Of a DNA stretch of 64,000 nt, positions 56,174 through 64,000 are shown piece after piece. Made by a program: the position numbers and the translations under genes. Within the stretch, counting starts at the first letter, position 1. Every line of letters starts with the position of its first letter. The DNA comes from Arthrobacter sp. Leaf69 (lineage in GTDB: Bacteria; Actinomycetota; Actinomycetes; Actinomycetales; Micrococcaceae), in NCBI RefSeq assembly GCF_001422645.1, contig NZ_LMLR01000001.1:684325-748324 (forward strand), read 5' to 3'. The notes under the pieces are model-generated. The model was not told the DNA's origin and did not search any database. It saw nothing but the letters and a program-made list of their open reading frames with translations.

Positions 56174-57507
56174 GCAAGCCGCACCTGCTGTACATCGCAT
56201 TCGCGTTTCCGCCGAGCACCGCCTCGTCCGTCTACCGCTGCACGGCGGTGGCCAATGCCTTCGCCGAGGATGGCTGGGACGTCACGGTGCTGACCCTGGA
56301 CAGCAACATCTGGTCCGAAATTTCCGGAGTTGACCAGAAACTGGCCGACTCGGTGGATCCCCGGATCCGCATTGTCCAGGTGGACGACGGCGGATCGGAG
56401 GAGCCTGCCCGCGGCGACCTTCGCCGGTTCTCCCGGCTGCGGATTGAAGCGCCCTACGTCTGGAAGGAAGTCATGCGGCGCCGCGGGCGGAGGGACTTCC
56501 CGGAAGACTTCCATGGCGCGTGGTTGGCCCCCGCCAGCAAGGCCGCGCGGGAAGTCCACGCCGACAAACCGGTCGATCTCGTGATGGCGTCGGCGAGCCC
56601 TTACGTGGCGTTCGGGGTCGCGCGTTGCCTGGAGGGGGTCCCCTACATCATGGATTACCGCGATGCCTGGGCCTTCAACACCATCACGGGGGCGGAAGAC
56701 TTCGACACAGGGAGCGAGCGCGGAAAACTGGAAGCGCAGTTCCTGGCCGAGGCCGCCGGTTCGTGGTTCGTCAACGACCAGATCAGGGATGAATACGCCT
56801 CCAGGTACCCCGAATCCGCAGCGACAATGCTGGTGGTGCCCAACGGCTTCGACCCACAGCCGGGACACGCCGCGCCCGGAATCCGGCGGACCCAACACCC
56901 GCGCTTCGGGTATTTGGGAACCCTGCAGTACGTCAACATGCCGATGGCCGAGTTCCTGCAGGGGTGGGGCATAGCATTTCCTGGTCCCGATTCCAAGGCC
57001 GAGGCGGTGTTCCGTGGCAAGCTCAGTGCCTCGGGAGCGGCTGGCGCCGAGGTCCTTGAGACCTTCGGGTCCGCGTCGCGGAACGGCTTGACGTACGAGG
57101 GGCCGATTTCGAAGCGCGACGTAGCCCGCTTCTACGGCTCGGTAGACGCGCTCCTGTTGTTGCTGTCCACCGGAAAGTTTGTGACCGGAGGCAAGACCGC
57201 CGAGTACCTGGCGACCGGGCTGCCGATCGTCTCGGTACACGATCTGGGCAATGCCGCCACGGAGCTGCTCCGCGACTATCCGTTGTGGTTTCCGGCCAAG
57301 GACCTCTCTCCGGGGAGCATTGCCTCAGCCCTGCAGGAATGTGCCGACGCGCTGGCTCATCCGGACAGCGCCGTGTGGGATGCCGCCTGGGAATACGGCC
57401 AGAAGTTTGCCCGCAGCGCCATCTTGGCACCCGTCATTTCGGATCTGCGCGACCTCGTGGGCCACCCGGTCCAGAGGCCGCTGGCGGAAGAAAAGAGTAA
57501 CCCCTAG
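56170..57507 (+). CDS. GT4-like glycosyltransferase
   Basis: 445 residues. HLLYIAFAFPPSTASSVYRC and GWDVTVLTLDSNIW start an N-terminal GT4-type domain; VPYIMDYRDAWAFNTITGAE is the characteristic acceptor-domain motif; the C-terminal half has FGYLGTLQYVNMPMAEFLQG and KTAEYLATGLPIVSVHD. ATGA overlap with the previous gene and 2 bases to the next, so the three are co-translated. Confidence 0.85.
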   Translation: MSKPHLLYIAFAFPPSTASSVYRCTAVANAFAEDGWDVTVLTLDSNIWSEISGVDQKLADSVDPRIRIVQVDDGGSEEPARGDLRRFSRLRIEAPYVWKEVMRRRGRRDFPEDFHGAWLAPASKAAREVHADKPVDLVMASASPYVAFGVARCLEGVPYIMDYRDAWAFNTITGAEDFDTGSERGKLEAQFLAEAAGSWFVNDQIRDEYASRYPESAATMLVVPNGFDPQPGHAAPGIRRTQHPRFGYLGTLQYVNMPMAEFLQGWGIAFPGPDSKAEAVFRGKLSASGAAGAEVLETFGSASRNGLTYEGPISKRDVARFYGSVDALLLLLSTGKFVTGGKTAEYLATGLPIVSVHDLGNAATELLRDYPLWFPAKDLSPGSIASALQECADALAHPDSAVWDAAWEYGQKFARSAILAPVISDLRDLVGHPVQRPLAEEKSNP

Positions 57508-57509
57508 CC

Positions 57510-58004
57510 ATGAAACCAACCGGAAATCTCCGCCTGGGCATCGTTGTAGGCCGCAGCTCGCACCCTCAGGCCACGCTGGACAACCTCTGGAGCCGTGCCC
57601 TGGAGTCCGTTGAACCAGCGGACCGTCAGCTGAGCGTCACCGCCGCCTACGTTGCCGGCGCCGGTCCGGCCTTGGTGCCGTCCGCCCCCGGACTGGAACT
57701 GGTGCCCGTGGTGCCGGCCGGGCCGGGACGTCTCGCGGCAGTCCTCGATGCCCTGTCCCGCAAAGGTGGTCCGCTCGGGATCGCGGGGAGGCTGGCAAGG
57801 GACAACTGGGAATCCCGTCAGCTGGCCAAGGCCATAGCGCGCAGCGCCGGGCTGCAGACGGCGCTGCTCGGAGCCGATGTGGTCGTCGCCGCCGACGTCG
57901 CCGCCAACCGGGCCGTCTGGCAGCTCAGGCGCCGCACGGCCGCCCCGCTCGTACACGGCCCGATTGCCATGATGCACGCCCTGCGCCGGATAGCGGAACG
58001 CTGA
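57510..58004 (+). CDS. Unknown protein in the glycosyltransferase operon
   Basis: I do not recognise this gene. 164 residues, no signal peptide, no clear membrane span. It starts with a Rossmann-like strand (LRLGIVVGRSSHPQATLDNL) and ends with a segment that looks like the middle of a GT-B N-terminal domain (GADVVVAADVAANRAVWQLR followed by PLVHGPIAMMHAL). It could be a small accessory protein or a remnant of a glycosyltransferase lacking its donor domain. Codon use and GC at third positions look like those of its neighbours, so it is probably expressed. Confidence 0.65.
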   Translation: MKPTGNLRLGIVVGRSSHPQATLDNLWSRALESVEPADRQLSVTAAYVAGAGPALVPSAPGLELVPVVPAGPGRLAAVLDALSRKGGPLGIAGRLARDNWESRQLAKAIARSAGLQTALLGADVVVAADVAANRAVWQLRRRTAAPLVHGPIAMMHALRRIAER

Positions 58005-58033
58005 GCCGCCCCAGTCAAACGTGCCGTCTGTGG

Positions 58034-58039
58034 AATACT
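58034..58039 (+). promoter_or_regulatory. Possible -10 box for a leaderless GT2 mRNA
   Basis: AATACT (four of six matches to TATAAT) ends six bases before GTG 58046. No Shine-Dalgarno sequence precedes this GTG. A weaker match than the other sites. Confidence 0.35.
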
Positions 58040-58045
58040 TGATGG

Positions 58046-58711
58046 GTGAGTCGCACTTGGATAGTCATACCTATGTACAACGAGGCCTCCGTCGTTGGCG
58101 GGGTGATCGACGGACTCCGGAAGGAATTTCCGCACGTCGTGTGCGTCGATGACGGAAGCAGCGACGGTTCGCAGGAAGTGGCCAGGCAGGCCGGCGCGGT
58201 AGTTGTCCAACACCCGGTCAACCTGGGCCAGGGCGCTGCGCTCCAGACAGGGTTCGAGTATGCGCTGCAGGATCCCGAACTCGACTGCATCGTAACGTTC
58301 GACGCCGACGGGCAGCACCGGGTTGAGGACGCCAAGGCCATGGCCGACCGCGTGCGGACCGGCGAAGCCGACCTCGTACTCGGCTCACGGTTCCTCGACG
58401 GCCGCACGAAACTTTCCCCGGCGAAGCGGCTGGTGCTGCGGACCGCTGCGGTCCAGTCCCGCATGGCCACCGGAATGGCGCTTACTGACGCGCACAACGG
58501 GCTGCGCGCCATCGGGCCCGATGTGGCCCGCAAGATCCACCTCACCCAGAACAGGATGGCGCACGCCTCCGAGTTGATCCACCAGGTGTCCGAGATCAGC
58601 CCTCGGTGGGTGGAACACCCCGTTGAGATCATCTACACCGATTACTCAAAGGCAAAAGGCCAGTCCTTGCTGAACTCCGTCAACATCATCGCTGACCTCC
58701 TGTTTAGGTGA
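58046..58711 (+). CDS. Polyprenyl-phosphate-type GT2 glycosyltransferase (DPM1-like)
   Basis: 221 residues, one GT-A domain: TWIVIPMYNEASVVGGVIDG, VVCVDDGSSDGSQEVARQAG, VTFDADGQHRVEDAKAMADR with the DAD metal site, and DLVLGSRFLDG. This is the dolichyl/undecaprenyl-phosphate sugar synthase type, which charges a lipid carrier on the cytoplasmic side for use by extracytoplasmic transferases. It has no C-terminal membrane spans of its own; the next gene supplies a small membrane protein. GTG 58046 is chosen as the start. Confidence 0.88.
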   Translation: MSRTWIVIPMYNEASVVGGVIDGLRKEFPHVVCVDDGSSDGSQEVARQAGAVVVQHPVNLGQGAALQTGFEYALQDPELDCIVTFDADGQHRVEDAKAMADRVRTGEADLVLGSRFLDGRTKLSPAKRLVLRTAAVQSRMATGMALTDAHNGLRAIGPDVARKIHLTQNRMAHASELIHQVSEISPRWVEHPVEIIYTDYSKAKGQSLLNSVNIIADLLFR

Positions 58712-58715
58712 GAAA

Positions 58716-59114
58716 TTGCAAATCATCGTCCAAATAGTTCTCGTCCTTGCCGTCATCGTCGTCTCCCTGGCGCTTATGCGGGGCGGTTCAAATGCCCGGC
58801 ACCTGGCTATCCGCCGGATCATGCTGGTGATTTTCGCGGTTGTGGCCGCCCTGTCGATTTTCTTTCCGGAGCTACTCACCATGCTCGCCCGGTCCCTCGG
58901 AATCGGCCGCGGAACCGATCTGGTCCTTTACGGACTCGTCGTCAGCTTCATGGTCTTTATGGCCACGACCTACCAGCGCTTCCGGCACATGGAGACAACG
59001 CTGACGCAGCTTTCCCGGCGGATCGCTATCGACGAGACCCCGCGTCCCTGGCTCAAGGATGCGCCGGCGACGCCGTCGACCGTGTTCTCGGAACGAGTGC
59101 AGGAAACTGAATGA
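58716..59114 (+). CDS. DUF2304 small membrane protein
   Basis: 132 residues with three hydrophobic segments (VQIVLVLAVIVVSLALMRG, IRRIMLVIFAVVAALSIFFP, DLVLYGLVVSFMVFMATTY) and a charged C-terminal tail. DUF2304 proteins regularly follow DPM1-like transferases in bacterial glycan loci and probably anchor or assist them. The start is TTG 58716, 5 bases after the AGGTGA that contains the previous stop. The stop overlaps the acyltransferase start (ATGA). Confidence 0.85.
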   Translation: MQIIVQIVLVLAVIVVSLALMRGGSNARHLAIRRIMLVIFAVVAALSIFFPELLTMLARSLGIGRGTDLVLYGLVVSFMVFMATTYQRFRHMETTLTQLSRRIAIDETPRPWLKDAPATPSTVFSERVQETE

Positions 59115-60202
59115 CGGACCTCGGGACGCGTTCGGACAAACAAGAGGCCATCGCCGCCTCGCGTGACTACTCCCTCGACATCCTGAGAATTCTGAGCATT
59201 TGTGGCGTCGTCGCGATCCACCTCTTTGGGTACGTCCTAGGGCACTCCGCGCCCCAGTCACGCAACTGGTGGCTGGCGGCCGGGTTGGACATCCCCTTCA
59301 TCTGGGTCGTCCCGGTCTTCGTGATGATCTCCGGCGCCCTCCTGCTGGCGCCCCGGAACACGGCCCTGGAGCCCCGGTCTTTCTACCGGAAACGCGCGGT
59401 AAGGCTGCTGCCCGCCCTGATCGTGTGGCATTTGGTCTATCTGATCGGCGTCCGGGGGCTCATGCGCGGCGAAGACCTATCGCCGGCCAGGGTGGTCCAG
59501 CTGCTCCTCGACGGCTCCGTCTTCACCCAGCTGTATTTCCTCTGGCTGATTCTCGGCCTTTATGCGGTCGCTCCACTTATCTCGGCTTTCCTGCAGGACG
59601 GGGGACCGCGACGTGCCCAGGCCCTCGCGGCCTTCCTGCTGGCTGCCACGGCGCTGGTGTATATGGTGCCCGGAATTGCCGCGTCACTGGGCTTCGCCCG
59701 GCCGATCAGCCTGAACATCTTCACCCACTGGCTGCCCTACGTCGGCTACTTCGTGGCTGGCCGCGCGCTGCGGGACGTCAGGCTGAGGGGCCGGTCGCTG
59801 TTCGTGGCCCTCCTGGCGGTCGCCGGCCTGGCGGCGCTGTGTCTGTGGCAGTACGGACACCGGGGACAAGCGGGCGTGCTGAACGCGGTGGCGCCCGTCA
59901 GCTACGTCTCGCTGACCGTGATGTTGCTTGCCGTGGCCGTGTTTCTGTCCGCCACGTCCAGCTTCAGCCGGCTCACGCCGGGACGGGTGACCGGGCGGAT
60001 GCTGATCACCCTCTCCAGCGCTTCCTTTGGAGTGTTCCTGGTCCATCTGCTGATCTTCGAGATCATCAGGCTGAACGTGCCCGCAGTCTACGACGGAAGG
60101 TCGATCGTGGCGGGCTTCGCCAGCTACGCGGTGACGCTGGCCTTGAGCTTCGCCGTAGCCGTCCTTGCCTCCCGCATTCGCTTCGTGCGGAGTATTTTCT
60201 AG
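59111..60202 (+). CDS. Acyltransferase-3 family membrane protein
   Basis: 363 residues, about ten membrane spans. The family N-terminus is clear: RDYSLDILRILSICGVVAIH with the catalytic-type His, then a second block RSFYRKRAVRLLPALIVWHL with conserved Arg residues. These proteins acetylate or succinylate sugars of surface polymers (OafA, WecH). Placed after a lipid-carrier transferase and its partner, it probably decorates the cluster's glycan. Coupled to DUF2304 by ATGA overlap. Confidence 0.9.
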   Translation: MTDLGTRSDKQEAIAASRDYSLDILRILSICGVVAIHLFGYVLGHSAPQSRNWWLAAGLDIPFIWVVPVFVMISGALLLAPRNTALEPRSFYRKRAVRLLPALIVWHLVYLIGVRGLMRGEDLSPARVVQLLLDGSVFTQLYFLWLILGLYAVAPLISAFLQDGGPRRAQALAAFLLAATALVYMVPGIAASLGFARPISLNIFTHWLPYVGYFVAGRALRDVRLRGRSLFVALLAVAGLAALCLWQYGHRGQAGVLNAVAPVSYVSLTVMLLAVAVFLSATSSFSRLTPGRVTGRMLITLSSASFGVFLVHLLIFEIIRLNVPAVYDGRSIVAGFASYAVTLALSFAVAVLASRIRFVRSIF

Positions 60203-60269
60203 CCGCAGGCTTCGGCGCCCCGGTGCTCGTGAGGAGCGGCCGGACGTGAGGGGCGGCCTCCCGGTCTGG

Positions 60270-60275
60270 AATGAT
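60270..60275 (+). promoter_or_regulatory. Possible -10 box for a leaderless mRNA
   Basis: AATGAT is followed by GGAGGC and ATG 60282. GGAGG is only 1 base from the ATG, too near for a ribosome site, whereas the six-base gap fits the leaderless pattern. Confidence 0.4.
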
Positions 60276-60281
60276 GGAGGC

Positions 60282-61427
60282 ATGACAGCCTTGCCCCGAC
60301 TTCTCATCATTTCGTTCTCACCGATCCGGTCTGACCCCCGCGTGCTCAAGCAGGTGGCGCTCTTCCGCGGGAAGTACCACCTCATCACGTGCGGCTACGG
60401 TGCTGCACCGGAAGGCGCCGACGAACATTTTGCGTTGTCGGCGGATGCGGTCGGGTGGCCCTCGGACAGGATCGGACTGCTCGGGCGCCTGTACCGGCGC
60501 GCCTACGAAAAGATGTCCGCGGTCCAGCAGGCGCGGCAGCTGCTCGCGGGACTGTCCGTCGACGTCGTGCTCGCCAACGACCTGAACACGCTGCCGGTGG
60601 CGGTGGACCTGAAGCCGAAGTACGGGGTGCATTCCGACCTCCACGAGTTTGCGCCGAAGGAAAAGGACGACGACCTCAAGTGGCGCCTGTTCGTGGCACC
60701 GTTCATGCGGTGGCTTTGCCGAACCTACCTGCCCCAGGCCCGCTCGCTCACCACCGTGGCTCCCGGCATCGCGGCGCAGTACACCTCAGATTTTGGAGTT
60801 GCGGCGCAGGTGGTCACTAATGCGGCTCCCTTCGCGGCGGGAACCCCGAAGCCTGTCGGTGAGACGATCCGGCTGATCCACAGCGCCGCGGGCCAGCGTT
60901 ACCGGAAACTGGAAAACCTTATCGAGGCGATGCGCAGCGCGCCGCCGGGCGTTGAACTGGACATGATCGTGATGCCCAACGAGCCGGCCTACGTCGCCGA
61001 ATTGAAGCAGGCGGCGGCTGACGTCCCTGCGGTGCGTTTCCGCGAACCGGTGCCGTACGCCGAACTGGTCAAGACCCTGAGCGGCTACGACGTCTCGCTG
61101 GTGTTCCTCCCGCCGACCAACTTCAATATGGAGAACGCCCTGCCCAACAAGTTCTTTGAGGCGGTGCAAGCCCGGCTGGGCGTGGTGGTGGGACCCTCGC
61201 CTTCGATGGTGGAAATCGTCAAGGAATACGGCTTCGGTACCGTCACCCCGGACTTCTCACCGTCCGCGCTGGCCACGACGATCCAGTCGCTGGACCGCGA
61301 GCAGATCATGGAGTGGAAGCGGGCGGCGGACCGTGCCGCGGGACCGCTGGCGGCGGAGTCGCAGGTGAAAATCTGGGAAGCTGCGATCCGCGACCTGCTG
61401 CCTGCCGCGGAGTCCGCGGCCTCCTGA
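60282..61427 (+). CDS. GT4-like glycosyltransferase
   Basis: 381 residues. PRLLIISFSPIRSDPRVLKQ at the N-terminus is typical of GT4-type transferases, followed by DVVLANDLNTLPVAVDLKP, HSDLHEFAPKEKDD, IRLIHSAAGQRYRKLENLIE and FNMENALPNKFFEAVQARLG in the donor domain. Last plus-strand gene of the glycan cluster. The frame is open upstream to 60165 inside the previous gene, but ATG 60282 gives the family N-terminus. It converges with the muramidase gene. Confidence 0.85.
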   Translation: MTALPRLLIISFSPIRSDPRVLKQVALFRGKYHLITCGYGAAPEGADEHFALSADAVGWPSDRIGLLGRLYRRAYEKMSAVQQARQLLAGLSVDVVLANDLNTLPVAVDLKPKYGVHSDLHEFAPKEKDDDLKWRLFVAPFMRWLCRTYLPQARSLTTVAPGIAAQYTSDFGVAAQVVTNAAPFAAGTPKPVGETIRLIHSAAGQRYRKLENLIEAMRSAPPGVELDMIVMPNEPAYVAELKQAAADVPAVRFREPVPYAELVKTLSGYDVSLVFLPPTNFNMENALPNKFFEAVQARLGVVVGPSPSMVEIVKEYGFGTVTPDFSPSALATTIQSLDREQIMEWKRAADRAAGPLAAESQVKIWEAAIRDLLPAAESAAS

Positions 61428-61439
61428 GCCTCGGCTGGT

Positions 61440-61460
61440 GCCCGGGGCTGGTGCCCGGGC
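61440..61460. terminator. Weak hairpin between convergent genes
   Basis: A 7-bp stem GCCCGGG (61440-61446) and CCCGGGC (61454-61460) with a 7-base loop, formed by a 13-base direct repeat (GGCTGGTGCCCGG-like). It lies between the GT4 stop and the muramidase stop. Thermodynamically plausible, but no T-run follows. Confidence 0.35.
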
Positions 61461-61472
61461 GCCCGTCCCTTG

Positions 61473-63070
61473 CTAGGGCAACGCGCCCACCTGCGTTGCA
61501 GGCCAGTAGCCGCTGTTGCGCCCGGGCGCCCCGGCATAGAACCACAGGCTTCCGTTCCGATTCACAGCTGCCAGGTCCGGGGTCCCGTCGGCGTTGAGCC
61601 GGCCCGCCCCCAGCAGGATGGAGTAAGCATTCCACCCGGAGGTGCCGATCTTCTGCCCGGGGCGGTAGCCGGGGCTGGTGCCCGAGACCTTCCCGGTTCC
61701 GGCATAAAACCACAGGGTTCCATCGGGACGTATGCCGGCGAGATCGTTGATGCCGTCTCCGTCAAGGTCCTCGACGCCGGCGACGGAGTGGAAGCTTGAC
61801 CACCCGGATCCGACCTTGACGGCGGGGGAGTACCCCTCATCTGTTGCGGACACCTTCCCGGTGCCGTGGTAGAACCAGAGCGTGCCGTCCGGGCGGATAC
61901 CGGCCAGGTCGTTCTTGCCGTCCTTGTCAAAGTCACGGGTTGCGACGAGCTTGCTGTACACATTCCAACCCGTGCCCACCTTCCGGCCGGGGGAATAGCC
62001 CTCACGGCCGGCGGACAGATCCCCGGTGCCCGCGTAGAACCAGAGACTTCCGTCGGGCCTGACGGCGAGGAGATCACTTTTCCCGTCGCCGTTGATGTCG
62101 CCAGTGCCGACGAGCTTGGTGTAGGCGTTCCAGCCGGTCCCGATCTGGCGGCCGGCGGCATATCCGTTGGTCCCGGTTGAGGCGTAGAACCAGAGAGCGC
62201 CGTTCTTGGCTACCGCCAGGAGATCAGGCCGCTTGTCACCGTTGAAGTCCTGAACGGACTCCACGATGGGGAAGTTGTTCCAGCTGGACGTGCCGATGTT
62301 GACGGCCGGTTTGTACCCCGCTTCATTCATGCCGGTTCCCGCGTAGAAAAGCAGCGCGTTGTCACGACGGCGGGTCAGCAGGTCCGCCTTGCCGTCGCCG
62401 TTGCCGTCGCCGGCTCCCAGCACGTCCAGGAAATTGTTCCAGCCGGAGGTACCGATCCGGGTGCCCGGGGCGTAGCCCGGGTTCGTCGCTGAGACAGCGC
62501 CTGTTCCGTCGTAGAACCACAGGCTGCCGTCGGTTTTCGTGGCGAGCAGATCGTTGGTCGGTTTGCCGCCGAAGTTCCGGACGCCGACGATACTGATGTA
62601 CGCATCCCAGCCCGACGAGCCGATCTTTAGTTCCGGAGCGTAGCCGCTCTGCGTCGATGACACGGCCCGTGTGCCGGCGAAGAACCACAGCGTCCCGTCC
62701 TTCTTGGAAGCGACAAGGTCGTTCCTGCCGTCGCCGTTGAAGTCCCTGACGCCCGCGACCTGGCTGAAGGCGCTCCAGTTGGTCGTGCCCATCTTGATGG
62801 CCGAAGCATAGCCCTGGCTTCCGGCACCAACCGTCCCTGTTCCCGCATAGAACCACATGGAACCGTCCGGTTTGATGGCGGTGAAATCGTTCCTGCCGTC
62901 GCCGTTGAAGTCTCCGACGCCGACGATGCGGGAGTAGATTCTCCAGCCTGAGCCGATGCGGACGGGGCTCGTGAATCCGCCCTGGCCGTTGCCGGGGTAG
63001 AACCAGAGCGTGCCGTCAGCGGCAATGCTCAGCAGATCGTTGCGTCCGTCGCCGTTGAAATCATCCACCG
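61473..63070 (-). repeat. Ten FG-GAP/VCBS-type protein repeats
   Basis: Each unit holds a calcium-loop-like DxNxDGxxD followed by L(L/A)-x(4)-DG-(T/S)-LWFYAGTG. Good loops occur in units 1-3 and 5-9 (for example DFNGDGRND, DINGDGKSD); unit 4 (FGGKPTND) and unit 10 (NADGTPD) are degenerate. The nucleotide sequence varies between units, so the array is old or held by selection on protein. Confidence 0.9.
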
Positions 63071-64000
63071 GGGTGTTCAGGCTGGCGCCGGAATTATCGG
63101 CGAAGCGCCGCAGCCCTTCGTAGTCGCCGTTCCAGACGTTGGAGTCGCCGGCGAACGGGCCGGACTCGCTGTACTGCCAGAGGGAGTAGGCGCTCCAGCT
63201 TGAGGGCAGCGGGCCGGCGTAGTTGCTGGCCGAACTCGGCCAATACGCGGTCCAGAGGGGGTAGTCGCCGAAACCCGCGGCATCGCCCACGCATTGCTTC
63301 CACCAGTTGGTGTTGGTGTAAATCACCGGGAGCCGTCCGGTCAGCGCCTTCATGGTGTTTCCGAAGTCACGCACCCAGCTCGTCAGCTGGCTGGCAGACC
63401 GGTCGTAGCAGCTGTTGCCCTGGTAGAACCCGTCGATCGTTTGCCCGGCGTACGGGTTGGCCTCGAAGTCGAGCACCGGTGGGAGCGTATAGCCGTCCGC
63501 GCTCCAGCCCCCTCCGTTCTGGACGAAGATCCTGGCCTGATCAGCTCCCGACGAGGCCAGCGGGTTGGCGAAGTGGTAGGCGCCCCGGATCATGCCCACC
63601 TGGCGGGCACCTTTGTACTGGGCAGCAAAAGTGGCGCTCGTGTAGTAGTTGCCTTCCGTGGCCTTCACGTAGGCGAAGCGTGCGCCCAGTTTCCACTGTG
63701 TCTGCCAGTTGACGTCCGCCTGCCACTTGCTGACGTCCAGGCCTTTGACGCCAAAAGTGGGTGACCAGGTCCCCTCGGTCGCCGGCGCTGACTCGGCCTG
63801 CGCGGCGCGCGCGTCCTTGAGGCTTTGGCCCATCTCGGCGCCAGCAGGTCCGGCCGCCGCTGCCATGGCATCCCGGTAGCTTGTGGTGGTTGGCGCGGGC
63901 GCCGGGGCCGCTTCGGTCGTGGCGGCCGGCGGGGTCGCCGTCGGAGAAGGAACCGCCGACGCCGTCGTGGCCGGAACCGACGTCGTCGTCGCCGTCGGAG
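61473..64000 (-). CDS. Secreted GH25 muramidase with FG-GAP repeats, 5' partial
   Basis: The gene runs off the right edge; 841 residues are visible. The first about 55 visible residues form a Thr/Pro/Ala linker, so the signal peptide lies outside. A GH25 N-acetylmuramidase domain follows (about 210 residues): VKGLDVSKWQADVNW with catalytic-type Asp, FAYVKATEGNYYTS, PPVLDFEANPYAG with the DxE pair, and LWTAYWPSSASNY. Ten FG-GAP/VCBS-type repeats of 50-56 residues fill the C-terminus. GH25 enzymes cut the MurNAc-GlcNAc bond of peptidoglycan; the repeats probably form a beta-propeller that binds glycan or the cell surface (inference). An ATG at 63866 exists but is internal to the open linker. 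Confidence 0.9.
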   Translation of the reverse strand, partial: PTATTTSVPATTASAVPSPTATPPAATTEAAPAPAPTTTSYRDAMAAAAGPAGAEMGQSLKDARAAQAESAPATEGTWSPTFGVKGLDVSKWQADVNWQTQWKLGARFAYVKATEGNYYTSATFAAQYKGARQVGMIRGAYHFANPLASSGADQARIFVQNGGGWSADGYTLPPVLDFEANPYAGQTIDGFYQGNSCYDRSASQLTSWVRDFGNTMKALTGRLPVIYTNTNWWKQCVGDAAGFGDYPLWTAYWPSSASNYAGPLPSSWSAYSLWQYSESGPFAGDSNVWNGDYEGLRRFADNSGASLNTPVDDFNGDGRNDLLSIAADGTLWFYPGNGQGGFTSPVRIGSGWRIYSRIVGVGDFNGDGRNDFTAIKPDGSMWFYAGTGTVGAGSQGYASAIKMGTTNWSAFSQVAGVRDFNGDGRNDLVASKKDGTLWFFAGTRAVSSTQSGYAPELKIGSSGWDAYISIVGVRNFGGKPTNDLLATKTDGSLWFYDGTGAVSATNPGYAPGTRIGTSGWNNFLDVLGAGDGNGDGKADLLTRRRDNALLFYAGTGMNEAGYKPAVNIGTSSWNNFPIVESVQDFNGDKRPDLLAVAKNGALWFYASTGTNGYAAGRQIGTGWNAYTKLVGTGDINGDGKSDLLAVRPDGSLWFYAGTGDLSAGREGYSPGRKVGTGWNVYSKLVATRDFDKDGKNDLAGIRPDGTLWFYHGTGKVSATDEGYSPAVKVGSGWSSFHSVAGVEDLDGDGINDLAGIRPDGTLWFYAGTGKVSGTSPGYRPGQKIGTSGWNAYSILLGAGRLNADGTPDLAAVNRNGSLWFYAGAPGRNSGYWPATQVGALP

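Overview
The window looks like a chromosome segment from a high-GC actinobacterium, most likely Micrococcaceae (Arthrobacter or Pseudarthrobacter type). This is inferred from the strong GC bias, the many GTG starts, the TANNNT -10 boxes placed to give leaderless mRNAs, a WhiB1-type regulator, and the block mtrA-mtrB-lpqB-comF-hpf-secA, whose order matches Mycobacterium tuberculosis Rv3246c-Rv3240c. No rRNA, tRNA, insertion sequence, prophage or CRISPR array was seen. No gene-free stretch exceeds 300 bases; the longest are 241 bases (30315-30555) and 244 bases (34968-35211), both divergent promoter regions.

Layout. 1-5.5 kb: a peptide ABC importer operon (substrate-binding protein cut by the left edge, two permeases, one fused double ATPase), closed by a strong hairpin terminator. 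5.6-7.9 kb: chorismate mutase, a MetE-like protein and a convergent DUF4166-like protein. 8-19 kb: the MtrAB two-component system and its lipoprotein LpqB, ComF, long-form hibernation factor HPF, an AlkZ/YcaQ-type DNA glycosylase and SecA. 19-23.5 kb: an Rv3235-like protein, a LysM membrane protein, a conserved unknown, a BldC-type DNA-binding protein, and a SAF-domain/CpaE-like pair. 23.5-31 kb: the 180-kDa class NAD-glutamate dehydrogenase, a PdtaS-type histidine kinase, WhiB1 and a small membrane protein. 31-35 kb: a large FHA-FtsK/EccC-like ATPase on the minus strand.

35.2-61.4 kb is one large cell-surface glycan cluster. It begins with UDP-galactopyranose mutase, a GlfT2-like galactofuranosyltransferase and a Wzm/Wzt-type exporter. 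It continues with a nucleotide-sugar dehydrogenase, N-acetyltransferase, aminotransferase and oxidoreductase. With the non-hydrolysing 2-epimerase at 47.6-48.7 kb, these match the five steps of the WbpA/B/E/D/I route to UDP-2,3-diacetamido-2,3-dideoxy-mannuronic acid. Around them are at least eight glycosyltransferases (including two locally duplicated pairs), a multi-pass DUF6541-like protein, a PglK-like flippase, a polyprenyl-phosphate-type GT2 with a DUF2304 partner, and an acyltransferase-3 protein. The right edge holds a secreted GH25 muramidase with ten FG-GAP-type repeats, running off the window at its N-terminus.

Working picture (inference): the right half builds and exports a galactofuranose-rich, probably uronic-acid-containing wall polymer. 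The left half carries envelope homeostasis (MtrAB-LpqB, SecA), stress (HPF, WhiB1) and nutrient uptake genes.
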